A stretch of 64,000 nucleotides of DNA. Origin: Craspedostauros australis. Taxonomy: Eukaryota; Bacillariophyta; Bacillariophyceae; Mastogloiales; Achnanthaceae. The DNA is taken from contig JAMXDE010000003.1 in the NCBI GenBank assembly GCA_026770025.1, positions 3,224,001-3,288,000 on the forward strand. Direction: 5' to 3'. Shown piece after piece: positions 42,618 through 54,610 of this stretch. Below the pieces are notes generated by a model, which was not told the origin of the DNA, ran no database searches, and saw only the letters and a program-made list of their open reading frames with translations. How positions within the stretch are numbered: the first letter of the stretch is position 1; each line of letters begins with the position of its first letter. The position numbers and the translations under genes are program-made.

Positions 42618-43737
42618 CTTGGTTGTTCTTTCTGTCTTCTTCTTGGTTTGCTAATACACTATTGTATTATATTCTATTATAGAATAGAATGTTATTGCGT
42701 GTGCGAGGTGGAGTATTGTTCTTGCAATGGTCTGCCTGTACTCTCTACTCTCTAGTAGTGGAAAGTCTGCGGCACAGAATGGGTTGTGATGCTCCTGTTC
42801 TTCCACGGATGCAAGTTTGAATCTCGATGTGGGTGCCTTCGTTCCTTCGCTGAAGTGGTGAATTGATGCAATCGTCGTAGTTGGATGCAGATTTGGAAGA
42901 TCAAATTGATGCCGCTGGCGTTGCTGTTGCTCTCGGGTGCTGTTTGTTCTTCGAGACTGCTCCGCAAGAGGTGTTGATGAATCTCTTGGTTCGACTGTCC
43001 CCGACTGGGATGGAACGTGCAGGCCGTGTGGTGCGTGTTCCGTGCGCGTAATTTTGGTTGGTCATGGAACCGCGGCCGCCGCTGCAGCTGTCATCGTTGC
43101 GCCGTGACGGCACCACAACGCCTCACCATTGTCAACGACTCGTGTGCACCAATCAGCCCGTTGGTTTTCGAATGATGCCTGTCCGCGTCACATCCCCACG
43201 AACAACGATTGAACGAGTGATCAGAAAGGGTTATGAGCTATGCAAGTTGTTGCACTTGATTCTTGGCGGGATCACTTTTGATCGAGAGAGTCAAAAGGAG
43301 AAGAACTTGGGCTGATGTCTGTGACAGATCGTGTTGCAGTATCGCTGTGTGTCAACAAGCAGAGAGTCAAGAGAGGGAGAGACGCAGAGAGAGGTTGACG
43401 ACCATGGTGCCAAGAGGATCGGCGTTGGGTTTCGCCTTTTCCGAGTTGGGTGTGTGTGTGGTGATTGACAGCATCTTGGTTGCGGTCGTCCAGATACCTC
43501 TAGCTTCTCTGTTTCATCACCTTGGCAATCAATTCTGATTCTGGTTGCCCCTCTGTGCTCAGGACAGCACCGCACTGCGCCCATCTCTTGTGCAGACGAC
43601 AGAATGAACGAGAGAAGAAAGGATGATGAAATCTTCATTGGAAAGGAGCACAATACTATTCTACATTCAAACAAGTTTGGCCCATTGAGAGCATTCCAAT
43701 TGGAATAATACCAGCTTTGCAGCATCTATATCTGTCT
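42618..43737. promoter_or_regulatory. intergenic region upstream of eRF1
   Basis: About 1.1 kb with the eRF1 promoter. An AT-rich palindromic stretch around 42660-42692 (ATTCTATTATAGAAT) lies about 45-75 bp upstream of the eRF1 ATG and could lie in its core promoter or 5' UTR. The rest shows no gene. Confidence 0.4.
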
Positions 43738-45120
43738 GGAAGAGATGCTGGTATCCAAATCCGTGAATCACATGATTCTGTGCAATGCACATCATCATGT
43801 ACAGTCTGCTGCATATCAAAGCAGTTGGCAGGCCATTTTGAGAGATCCAATCAGCTGCACCACTCTAAGCACACTCCAAGGACTACAGCCATGGAGTTTG
43901 AAGTCCTAGATTCATCAGGAAGGGATCGAACTCAATGGATGCTGATATCATGCAGTACTGAACGGTATGCATCCTGTTGTACAGCATTCCAAGCATATGT
44001 GCATAGAAAATGTCAATTCTATTCCAATCAATGCTTCGATGGCTCACAACACACTCCACATAGCACGGATATGTTGTTTGATGCCGTACAGGCGTCAGCA
44101 AGGCGTATCAGCATGTGCCCAGGTGATTCACATGTCACGGTGCTGCCAAGTGCCACTGGACATCAGCATCTGTAGAATTAAATCTTTTTCAAACAGATCT
44201 TGGTGTTTCAATTCCATGGCCATCGCTTTTGGAGTCTGCTTGGAGTAGCCTGGCTGATTGCATCTCTCAAGACAGCTGGCCGGATGCATAGATATGCGGA
44301 ATACTGTCCAGTGCGATTTGTGCCGCACACTCCCGTCCCGCGCAGTGCTGGGTAATATCAGCATCTGCAGATTTCGATCATTTCCAGACAGATCTAGGAC
44401 CCCAAACTCTAGGATTGTACTCTTTGGAATAAGATTGGAGTGGGCGAAGCGTTGGATTGGAAGATGATCGAAATTTCCAATGTACATGTGCTCAGAACAT
44501 CGTACAGCTTGATGCACAACGTTCAGTACTGCGTGATATTCACATTTGCAGATTTTGATCCCTTCCTGATGGAACTATGACTTCAAACTCCATGCCTGGA
44601 TTATATGTGGTATGTTTGGAGTGGTATGGTTGCTCGGATCTCTCAAACGGCCTGTAGAATGCATAGATAGTTGGAATGGAGTACAGAGCCATGTGTGCCG
44701 CACAGTATCACGAGATTCATAGATTTGGATACCAACACTCCTTCGAGAAGGATCCAGATCCTCCCAAGCCACTCCCATACCCATTGAAGCGCCGTCGCAA
44801 TGATGGGGTTAGTAGAATTTTACATGCTGGATCTTTCATATGAAGGTTTGGTCAAAACCCTGCACACCACACACAGTCACCGTACGGTATCAAATAATTT
44901 GATCGCGTATATCTGCAACACCTTCTAGATGGATCTAGACACTCCCAAGCTGGCATTTTCCGATTGGGATGCTCTCAATGCGCCAATCTTGTTAGAATGG
45001 AATATTTCTATCCTTTCCAATGAAGGTTTGGTCAGAATACGATCCACAAAGCAAGCACTTGGAGCAAACAGATAGATGATGCACAGATCTACAACTGAAG
45101 CAGGAATTATCCCTTCATTA
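43738..45120. repeat. degenerate 180-bp satellite-like array with an orientation switch
   Basis: Diverged monomers recur at a 180-bp step. Plus-oriented units begin at 43738, 43918 and 44098 (marker GGAAGAGATGCTGG and variants). Minus-oriented units show the complementary marker near 44186, 44381, 44561, 44741 and 44921, with a possible further copy near 45110. Shared words inside the units include TTGAGAGATCCAATCA, GGAGTTTGAAGTCCTAGAT and CAGATGCTGATAT. The orientation flips at about 44150-44180, where a plus and a minus unit are each truncated some 50 bp in. Because 180 is a multiple of three, open frames of 130-150 codons appear but show stops and no conservation of amino acids beyond the DNA repeat. 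No coding role is claimed. Confidence 0.88.
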
Positions 45121-45522
45121 GATGCTAGTCAATGTTTTGGATTATGTAATGGCATGGTGTTACATTTATGACAAACATATATGATGTGGTTTATACTTTT
45201 GATGTGCAGTACAGGTAGTCTATCTTTATATACTAACCTTGCAAGTCGATGTCGAACCTCTATGTCCATGAGACGTCGTATGGACATCTGGACGTTTTGT
45301 GCCACTAAGTATTGTGACAACAGGTTGGCTGATGGAAATTGGCGCTTCAAAAGGGCTGGTTCGTGAATTTGCTCGAAACAGACACAGGTGTCACGCAGAG
45401 AGAAGAGACAATGAAATAGAAGGATCCCAACCGATCACAATCCGTCAATCAACACATTAGATGCGCACTTACACCCAACTCCCGTCACCGTTTCAATACA
45501 ACACGCCGCCAATCCTCTGCAG
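45121..45522. other. intergenic region upstream of SNF4
   Basis: About 400 AT-richer bases between the 180-bp array and the SNF4 start. CCTCTGCAG directly before the ATG resembles a splice acceptor, so a 5' UTR intron is possible. No gene is seen. Confidence 0.4.
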
Positions 45523-47046
45523 ATGCAACAACAGCAGCTGATGTCCGATGTGGCTGCTGCGGCCGCAGACGTCAATGGACTTCCCATGAGCGCCTCCAAT
45601 CTGGTCAACGAGCAGGCAGTCTTGCGTCAGGCAGGACGCGATGCCATCTCCGCCTTCCTCGACGGCCACAACTGCTACTCCGTCCTGCGGGCGAGCGGCA
45701 AGGTCGTCGTCTTCGACACACGCATACCCATCCAGCTGGCATTTTACGCCCTTGTGGAGCACGGTGAGTTGGGACTTGGAGCTCAACTTTGATTGCATGC
45801 TTGCGGGTGTGCGGCAGCCTTATGTGAGGAATGGAAGAAAGCCCTCATGTGCATTTGGCTGTGCACACTCCAGCTCGTATGCAGAGGCAGCAGCAGCGAC
45901 GACGAGCAGGAATTGGGGTTGAGCTGAATGAATGAATGAGGGAATGGATGGATGGATGGATGAGCCAGCCAGTCAGCCAGCCAGTGAAACAGTGAACGGC
46001 GAATGGACGTCAACAGTTGACGAAATCAACGCCATCTCCTCGTTCTGTTCAGCCCCGATTTGATGTGGTCTTCGTCGACCTGCCTTCCCTGCCATTGCCT
46101 TGATGTGCCTAACTCTGCGATGCTTTGCAGTGGGTCTCACACACCGCCATCACCACCTTCTACCACGCATACCACCATCGCGATGTCATATCCGTACTCT
46201 GCTCCGTCCCATCTCCAATGCTCTCTCGAATGCCTGCTCGCAGACATGCAGGCAGCACCTTTGTGGGATCCAACGCTCTGTCAATTCGTGGGCCTGCTCA
46301 AGGTCACTGACTTCCTGGATATCCTCAGACATTGCAAGACCACCAATTCCAACGTTGCGTCTTTGACGACACGATCGATTGCTGACATCTTCCAGGATGC
46401 ATCCATCCGAGAGGCCGTGGGGACCAACTTCGGATTCTGGTCCGCCGACAGCAGCACCACCCTCAAGCAGGCATGCAAGCTCCTGCACGAAAAGAAGATG
46501 GATTTCTTGCCCATCGTCATGCCGGAAGACATGCGCGTCCTTGCCTGCATCACATACACCAACGTCCTGGAGCACCTGGTCACGCACTTCCGGGAAAACC
46601 GCCGTCTCTTCGATGACTCCATCTACGATCTGCGAATCGGCACCTACCACGACAACCTCGTCACCGTGGGACCGACCCAGACCTTGGCCCAGGCCCTCGA
46701 ACTCATGCGCTTGCACAACCTCGGCGCCTTGCCCGTCGTCGACGCCGAAACCCAAAAGATCATCGGCGTGTACTCCCGCAGCGACATCACCTTCCTCACG
46801 CGTGCCACCGATGCAGAGGATGCCGTCGCCAATCTGGATTTGCAGTTGCAAGACATACTGCAGCAGCAACGGACCGACGTCACGACACCGGACGCCCTGC
46901 ATACCTGCTCCACGACCCACACCCTGCAGGCCATCTTTGAGTACTTTGCGCAGCTGCGCTTCAACCGACTGTACATCGTCAACGAGCAAGATCGGTTGGT
47001 GGGTGTCGTGTCGGCGCACGACCTGGTGGCCTACTTTTTGAGTTGA
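45523..47046 (+). CDS. SNF4: AMPK/SnRK1 gamma subunit (SNF4), four CBS domains
   Basis: Exons are 45523-45763 and 46244-47046 (intron 480 bp, donor GTGAGT, acceptor CTCGCAG); the junction rebuilds an Asp codon and the total is 348 codons (347 residues). The gamma subunit binds AMP, ADP and ATP and so couples the kinase to cell energy. The protein shows four CBS motifs: DAISAFLDGHNCYSV through AAPLWDPTLCQFVGLLKVTD (first), FLPIVMPEDMRVLACITYTN (second), LVTVGPTQTLAQALELMRLH through IIGVYSRSDITFL (third) and FNRLYIVNEQDRLVGVVSAH (fourth). AAPLWD and FVGLLKVTDFL are near-universal in this family and lie right at the splice junction, which fixes the acceptor. Length fits yeast Snf4. The intron carries GGAT and CAGC repeats at 45926-45987. 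Confidence 0.95.
45926..45987. repeat. GAAT/GGAT and CAGC short tandem repeats in the SNF4 intron
   Basis: Runs of TGAA, then TGGA, then GCCA-type tetramers follow each other inside the SNF4 intron. Confidence 0.85.
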
Positions 47047-47949
47047 AGGGAGTTAAAACGTAAGGTGTTGTATGGTACGACTATGGTAGTTCGCGATTCT
47101 CCATGTATGCGAGTAGTCGTACGAGTATGTACATGGACATGGAGAGCATTCCAGAGTATCGTTCTTCGCGGGATCGCACGACGAGCCAGCACGCGGACGA
47201 CTATGCCTGTTTGCTATTGTACAGGATGAAATGCAGCACATCATAGTGTAGCTGCAGTCGCAGTTGCAATCGTTCGTGATCATTGCTTCACCATCATGAT
47301 CTGATGCTTGCCGCTACGACTTGGCGACCCACGCAAGCGCGCGGCACCATTGCGAATCAACTGCTGCATTTCGTCATGCTGGAGGAAAACAGCGACAGAC
47401 GAAGTCCCAGACCGTGAGTGATACTATTCGCAGCACCTTGGCATCCAAGGAAAGAAAAGTATTAAAAGGAAGCCATGGAACAGAAGAGTTAGGTGGTTGC
47501 TGGTTCATTTGACACGTGTTTCTATCGTTACAAATAACTGTGACGTGGGGTGGTGTTGTTGTTTCTTGTTGTCCTTTGGTGTCGTCATTCTACTTCTCTC
47601 TCTCGCTCTGTCTCTTGCCGATAGTCACGTGAGGGAGCATACCGACTGTCGGCGTGATACTACTGCGGATGTACTCGTTTGGCATGGTTTGGTAATCTCA
47701 ACTCTTGTTGTCCTTGTCCCCGAGCAAACGAAAACAAAGCATGAGAGGATGAGCCAAGAGGCGGCCAACGATCGCCATTCCTTTGCTAGCTCGTACGCCA
47801 CTGAATGACCAAGACATCCATCCAATAATTCATTCTTGCGCTCATGCTCCATGGGTGCATCCATTCAGCAATTCGCCGATCTCTCTGTCTCTCTCTCCAC
47901 CATTCCATCCATCCATCCATCCGCTGGTTGGGAGAATGTGCAAGGGCGA
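47047..47949. other. convergent intergenic region
   Basis: About 900 bases between the SNF4 stop and the HPt stop. GTATGGTAC lies at 47070-47078, 24 bases after the SNF4 stop. CT and CCAT short repeats occur near 47594-47610 and 47902-47922. No gene is seen. Confidence 0.5.
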
Positions 47950-49240
47950 TCATACTCCGATGGATTCCAGGTGGGCGTTGTAGTTCTGCACAGCTGTACG
48001 CAGGGCTTCGTACCGCGCTTGGACTTCGGAAAGGATGGCAGGATTCGATGGATTTGGATCCGAGCTGGCCTTCTGGGCGACCTTTTCCAACATGGATGCA
48101 GTCTCTTTGAGCTCCCCGCACATCAGGTTGGCAGCGGCACCTTTGATGACGTGCGCTGCTCGAGTAATGTGCACGAATGGTCGATCCGGTGGATTCTGTA
48201 TTGAGTTGCGAAGTTGGTGAGAGTATGCACACAAACACAAACACAAACGTGTATTGTCACAGGTGTTTCACAAGGATCATTGAGCGTCGTGAATGACACC
48301 AGGTGGGGTGTTATCCGGTGTGAAGGACGACGAGAGTTTGAGATTGATTGATGGATCAATTCATCGGTAATTGAGAAATCCGTACACCGGCCACGAGTTA
48401 GTCGACGAAGCACCATCGTTACCACCAAGACAAAGTTGGCCGCATGCACAGCATAAGTTATGTGTGATGAATACGTGCGTTGGTTCGTTCGTTAGGTGAT
48501 GCATCCAGACGAAGTGAATAGAGTAGCCAGGTTGCCAACCCATCAACACGATCGAACCGTATGACAGTGCAGTGTCGTGAAGTATCAGTTCGCAGCATAA
48601 CGTAGCATTGCATTGCATTGTCGATGCGACACCCCAGACAGGATCCATGTGGAGCATGACGACAGTTTGGCAAGATCGAATGCCGGTTAGCAAACGTCAG
48701 TCAATTAGAACAGAGCCGAGTTGAGAGCGATGAAGCAAAGTGAAGTGGAAAGCAAGAACCGAAGCAAAAGTGAGTTGATTGCCAGAGGAGAACCGGGCTT
48801 CGGGATGTTGAACTGTGTCTCCTGGAGTACCATAAACTTGCTTTACAGCCGATGAACATCGAGGCAACACGCACACACATGCTCTCTCTCTCTCTCTCTC
48901 TCTCTCCTGTGCTTCTCCTCCTGTGCCGCGGCTCACACGAAGCAGCGATCATCGTTCCTTCCAAACATTTGTTGATGCCATGTGCACAAGTACGGAGCAC
49001 ATGATGCCCTCCTCAAACCCTCAAACCACGACAAGATGAGAAGAATCGAAGCACAACCACAGCCCACTTCTTCGTCGAGCCACCAAACCACCGATTCACA
49101 CTCACGCTGATGGTCTCCGCGATCTTGAGCATTTGCGTTTCCATTTCAGACCTCAGATCGTCCAGCAATTCTCTCAGAAATTCTTCATCGTCGCCGCATT
49201 GCTGCATGGCCTCGTTCCAGTTGATCACCTCGTTCGCCAT
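47950..49240 (-). CDS. histidine phosphotransfer (HPt) protein
   Basis: Exons run from 49240 down to 49106 and from 48195 down to 47950 (intron 48196-49105, 910 bp, donor GTGAGT, acceptor ATACAG); both junctions are phase 0 and the total is 127 codons (126 residues). HPt proteins relay a phosphate between a hybrid histidine kinase and a response regulator, like yeast Ypd1 and plant AHPs. The signature RAAHVIKGAAANLMC matches the family's A-H-x-L-K-G-x-A-x-x-L, with His60 as the phosphate acceptor and Lys63/Gly64 after it. An N-terminal helix-rich segment (DEEFLRELLDDLRSEM) and a C-terminal helix complete the four-helix bundle. It is stand-alone; no kinase or receiver is nearby. The intron is the longest in the window and holds a CT run at 48882-48906. 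Confidence 0.92.
48882..48906. repeat. CT microsatellite in the HPt intron
   Basis: About twelve CT units, within the long HPt intron. Confidence 0.9.
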
Positions 49241-50640
49241 TGTGATGCAGTATTTGTCTTGGAAAGGCTATGATACGGGTGTGGATGTTGCAATCTGTGT
49301 GTTTGTGGGTGCGAGTAGTCGTATGTATGCGTGTCTCTGCGAACACGGCCGTGCTCTATTGTGCTGTGTGTGTCGAGTGTCGAGTGTTGCGTGTTGCTTG
49401 GTCTGCGTTGGTTTGCTTCCCCTGCTGAATTCTTCGCCGTTCGACTTCGTTCTGGTGGACCAAACAGAGAGGACCACGCAGCAAAAAATCAATTCGGATT
49501 GGAGGTGGAAGTCTCCTTTCTGGTCTCTTCTCGCGTTTGTGATTTCCGTGTCGTGGTTGTGTTCGATTCGCTGCTTGGTTTGCTCCTCTCGTGCTGGAGT
49601 TGTTGGTTGCGAATGTATTTGAGGTCGAGTTGACAATACACGCACAGTACACCGACTGCCTCTTTTTGAAGACTGTTGTTGTTGTTGTTGTTGATGTCGA
49701 TGTCGATGGTCTTGAGATGGCGTTGTCGGTAGCGCAAATGGAGATGTTGGAGACGGTGTTGTTGCTCGTTGTCGTTGTCGCGTTGTTGATGCCGCTCGTC
49801 TCAGGATCTGTTCTCCTTCCGCTATCCTCTTGTGTTGGTGACTCTCTGTGTGTCTCTGTCTCTCGCTGAGTTGTTTCTCCTCCCTTCCGCCTTCTTGTTG
49901 GACTGGTCGTTGCCGCGGCGTTGTCGCAGTCATTGTTCGGTCTCTGTTTGTGAGTTCGCATCGAAGCGTCAGCATATGCCGCTGTGTCGCACCTGGTGTC
50001 GCACCAAGGGATTTCGTGTTGGAATCGGAAACAACGCGACAAAAGCGCAACCGCGAGTGCCGTTTTGATGTGGCTGATCCAACCCAGAATGTCGGACTCT
50101 GAACGCTAGGGATAAGCGATAACTATTACTGTCCAGTGAGAAGCGAAATATTCTGATGCTAGGGATTCGCCAATTCGTTTGACCAATGCGATCACTTTGG
50201 CCACAAACCAATTCAAATGGGTTATGGGCGTAAGTGTTGTGTTTGGAACAGTGGCGACATCAAGCACAAGACTCACAGAAAGTGAGGAGAGACGGTGACC
50301 ATGGACAACAACAACAACAACGGTGGGAGGAACAGACGAACCGATGATCCACACGGAACAAATCAACCGATCCCAAACACGTGAAGTGTGGCGTGAAGTG
50401 GCACATCAAGAAGCAAAAGATCCGCACACTGGCACGAACCACGGGCACGAGTAGATCGCAGAGCACACAACTCATCCGCATCCGACCTTCACCCTGCCCT
50501 CACTCTCGCAATCGCAATCGCAAACACAAGCCCAAGAGGCCAAGGAGCTGAGACGTGGACAAACAACAGCAAACAGCAGCCGTACAAGTGCTCTCTCCAT
50601 TTATCGCAGCAACAATCAGAGCAAGAAGATCAACACGAAC
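49241..50640. promoter_or_regulatory. divergent intergenic region between HPt and LeuRS
   Basis: About 1.4 kb between two diverging starts, so it holds both promoters. Short GTT and CAA runs are frequent (about 49676-49693 and 50308-50322). A 260-codon minus-strand frame here is low-complexity Thr/Arg/Gln sequence and is not supported as a gene. Confidence 0.45.
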
Positions 50641-53600
50641 ATGAGCAAAGAAGCGACCGACAAGATGGCCAACCTGACCATCGCAGCCAAGGGAACCGCC
50701 AAGCGCGATGCGCTGCGTTCCAACGAGGTTGAGGTTCAGAAGATGTGGGAAGAAAAGGGAGCCTTCCAGGCCAATCCTGATGCCGGACGTGAATCCTTCA
50801 TGGTCACCTTCCCGTACCCGTACTCCAACGGACACTTGCACATCGGACATGCCTTCTCCTTGACCAAGGCCATCTTCCGTGCGCAGTACGAGCGTCATCA
50901 GGGAAAGAACGTCCTCTTCCCCTTTGCTTTCCATTGCACAGGAATGCCAATCCAGGCGGTGAGTTCATCTGCGTTGCATTGCTGGTATCACACCCACATG
51001 CATGGCTGTATCCATGGATATCTGTGTGAAGATGCTGGAATGGTGATATCTTCAATGCTCATCGTCCCGTTGTCTCACTGTCTCATTGCTTCATTTTCCA
51101 TCATGTTTGGCCTTCTCTCAAACATGTTTCAATTCGTACCCTCATCATGCCCCCATCCCACAACATGACGCGATACGGGTACGTGACACGAACCTTGATT
51201 CGAACGCGCAACACGCATGACTGGAATTGTGCATGAATGATTGTGCATGCATGGCACCATACCAAATCATGGGCTGCTGCTCGCATTGTGCATATGGCGT
51301 ATATGTACAATACACCACACTCGAACAACGCATCCGAACTTGTTGTAACAATGCAATACAACTATGCAATACAACATACATATCCCTGCACTTTCTCCAA
51401 AATACTCGCATGGTACTATAGGCTGCCAACAAGCTGAAATCCGAGCTGGCAAATTACGGAACTCCGCCAAAGTTCCCAGAGAACGACCCCGAAGTGCGGG
51501 CGAAGATGGAGGCCGAAATCGCAGCAGCCAAGGCGGCCGTTAATCCAGAAAAGAAGGCCAAGGGAGGAAAGACGAAGCTGGTGGCCAAGACGGGAACCGG
51601 CATCGTGCGCCAGTGGAACATCCTGACAAAGATGGTCCCGCTTGACGAAATCCCGCAATTCGTCGATCCTTACCACTGGCTCAAGTACTTCCCACCGATC
51701 GGCGTGGATCATCTCCACAACTTCGGCGCGGGCGTCGATTGGCGACGTGCCTTCATCACGACGGCCGTCAACCCATACTACGACGCATTCATCCGGTGGC
51801 AGTTCGAAACCCTCAAAGCGAAGAACAAGATCCTCTTCGGAAAACGCAACAACGTGTTCTCCCTGGTTGATGGGCAGGTGTGTGCCGATCATGACCGTAG
51901 CGAGGGTGAAGGCGTCGGCCCGCAGGAATACGTCCTCATCAAGCTCAAGGTGCTGGAGCCCGATCATGGCCAGGCCCGTCACGAGAAGATGTCGAAGCTC
52001 CTTGCCGGTGGCAAGCCGGTCTACATGGTGCCAGCCACCCTGCGACCAGAGACCATGTACGGTCAGACCAATCTCTTCGTCTTGCCAACGGGCGAGTACG
52101 GTGCCTACCTCGTAGATGCCACCGATGAGGTCTTCATCATGAGCGCCCGTTCTGCCCGTGGTCTGTCCTGCCAAGTCTACAAGGACAACCAGGGCTACAC
52201 GAAGGAGTTCGGAAAGATCACTTGCCTCGAAACCTTCTCCGGTGACGAACTCCTCGGGCTCCCAATCAAGGCACCGCTGGCCAAGTACGACAAGGTCTAC
52301 ACCCTGCCCCTCCTCACGATCAGCATGGGCAAGGGAACCGGCGTCGTCACGTCCGTTCCAAGTGACGCGCCGGATGACTACGTCTCCCTGAAGGCCTTGC
52401 AGGACAAGCCAGACTTCCGTGCGAAGTACGACATCACGGACGACATGGTGGTTCCATTCGAGGTCGTCCCCATCATCACCATCGAAGGATATGGCGATGC
52501 ATCTGCCGTCTTCATGTGCAAGAAGCTGAAGATCAAGAGCTTCAACGACAAGGCCAAACTCGCGCAGGCGAAAGACGAGACCTACCTCAAGGGCTTCAAT
52601 TTCGGTATCATGACCGTCGGCCCGCACAAGGACAAGAAGGTCAGCGAGGCCAAGCCCATCATCAAGCAGGAGATGATTGATGCCGGACAGGCATGCCTCT
52701 ACTTCGAGCCAGAGAGCAAGGTCGTCTCGCGGACGAACGATGAGTGCGTTGTTGCTGCCACGGACCAATGGTACCTGTCATACGGAGAAGAGTCCTGGAC
52801 CAGCGCCGTCAAGAAGCATGTGCTGAACGCAGAAGCATTCGATGCGTACGATCCAGCCGCCCTGGCTCGTTACGATTACACCGTCGGCTGGTTGAAGGAA
52901 TGGGCCTGTACGCGTCAGTTCGGACTGGGGACCTACTTGCCATGGGATGAATCCTGGGTCATCGAAAGTCTTTCCGACAGTACCATCTACATGGCCTACT
53001 ACACCATCGCACACCATCTGCAGGGTGAAGGCAACTTGAATGGCGATGCCTCCAAGTCGCCAGAAGAGATCGACCCCAAGGACCTCACAGCCGGTGTCTT
53101 TGACTACATTTACAGAAACGGAGCGCTTCCGGCAGATTGCAAGATCCCAACCGAGACCCTGGACAAGATGCGCGATGAGTTCCGTTACTGGTACCCAATG
53201 AACTTGCGTGTGAGCGCCAAGGATCTCATTCCAAACCACTTGACCATGGCGCTGTTCAACCACGCTGCGATCTGGGAGGATGAACCAGCGCTGTGGCCAA
53301 AGAGCTACTACTGCAACGGCCACGTCTTGGTCGATGCCGAAAAGATGAGCAAGTCGAAGGGCAACTTCCTCATGATGAATGACACCGTGAGCAACTATTC
53401 CGCTGATGCCACCCGATTCGCATGCGCCGATGCTGGAGACTCCTTGGACGATGCCAACTTCAGCCGCGAGACTGCCGATTCCGCCATCGTCTCCCTCGTC
53501 AACGAAGACACGTGGATGACTGACACCCTGGCCTCGCCGGATCTTCGAACGGACGGAGAGATGAACTTCATGGACAAGGTCCTCGTTAACGACATCAACC

Positions 53601-54610
53601 GTCTCGTCAAGGCCTGCAGCAAGTCCTTCGCCACCATGCAATTCCGTGAAGGAATCCAGCACGGTTGGTTCGAAATGATGCTGGCGCGCAACGATTACCG
53701 CAGTTGGTGCAAGGACAGTGGCATCGCGATGCACAAGGACATCGTCCAGAGATGGGCCGAAAGCGTCGTCATCATGATCTGTCCCGTGTGTCCACATTGG
53801 TAAGTATTGTGCACGCTGCAATGGAAAGTGGCATTTCACAAGTCTCATTTCACACTTCTCACATCATTCATCGACACTTCTATTCGTGCTCTATTCATGT
53901 CTACTTCGCCCTTCACAAATTAAATTGGATCTCTCCGGATTGGTCGCTTTCCATCATCACGACATGAACAAACAACAAAAACAACAACAACAACAACAAC
54001 AATGGTGACTACGATGACGGCGATGAACTGCTACAGGTCCGAGAGCATGTGGAAGAAGCTCGGTAAGGAAGGTCTTGCCGTGCACGCGCCATGGCCAAAG
54101 TCAGAGGAGGAGGACAAGATGCTGTCTCGCCAGTCCAAATTCCTGAGCGATTCCTTGAAGCGTTTCCGTGGACAGGCAGGCAAGGCCAAGAAGGGATGGT
54201 CGACCGCCTCCATTGTCATCTCCGATTCGTACCCCGAGTGGAAGGTGAACACCCTGAAGTGGATGCAGGAACAGTACGACGAGGCCACGGGCACCCTCCC
54301 AACCACCTTCATGAAGGAGCTCAAGGGATGGACCGGGAAGAACGTCAGCGACAAGAAGATGATCAAGTTCACCATGCAATTCGCTTCATTCATGAAGAAC
54401 GAAGTTGCAGATGTCGGCAAGGTCGCCTTGGACATCAACCTTCCGTTCGACCAGAACGCCATCCTGCAGGGCAGCATCGCGTACATCAAATCCCAGTTGA
54501 ACTTGAAGGAGTTTGACATCATCAAGCTGGACGACGTCAAGGATAATTCCGTTCCAGATCGCGTCATCGAACAAGTCACACCAGGCAAGGCGTACCTTTG
54601 GATGCGGTGA
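50641..54610 (+). CDS. LARS1: cytosolic leucyl-tRNA synthetase
   Basis: Exons are 50641-50958, 51422-53799 and 54037-54610 (introns 463 and 237 bp, donors GTGAGT and GTAAGT); the total is 1090 codons (1089 residues), the usual size for the eukaryotic/archaeal-type enzyme. It charges tRNA-Leu with leucine for translation. The ATP-binding HIGH motif is HLHIGH in [15 protein letters not shown], and the KMSKS loop is [10 protein letters not shown] near residue 905. The editing (CP1) domain is represented by [24 protein letters not shown] at the first junction and CPHW at the second are conserved family blocks, and both read straight across the splice sites, which confirms the introns. The C-terminal domain specific to cytosolic LeuRS is present. 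No targeting presequence is seen. Intron 2 ends with a CAA run. Confidence 0.97.
53971..54002. repeat. CAA microsatellite in LeuRS intron 2
   Basis: Interrupted CAA/ACA run, ending about 35 bases before the splice acceptor. Confidence 0.9.

Noticed and set aside
43717-44517. Open frames of 152 (plus) and 129 (minus) codons with a 60-residue periodicity
   Set aside because: The periodicity is the 180-bp DNA repeat read in frame. Both orientations are open by chance, no ATG context or fold is seen, and other copies have stops.
48205-49100. Hidden middle exon in the long HPt intron
   Set aside because: The two exons already give a complete HPt bundle of the normal size, and no intronic frame has HPt character.
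49268-50050. 260-codon minus-strand frame upstream of HPt
   Set aside because: Low-complexity Thr/Arg/Gln composition from short repeats; no splice or motif support.
51416-53848. Two minus-strand frames of 450 and 356 codons
   Set aside because: Antisense of LeuRS, whose codon bias leaves the complementary frame open.
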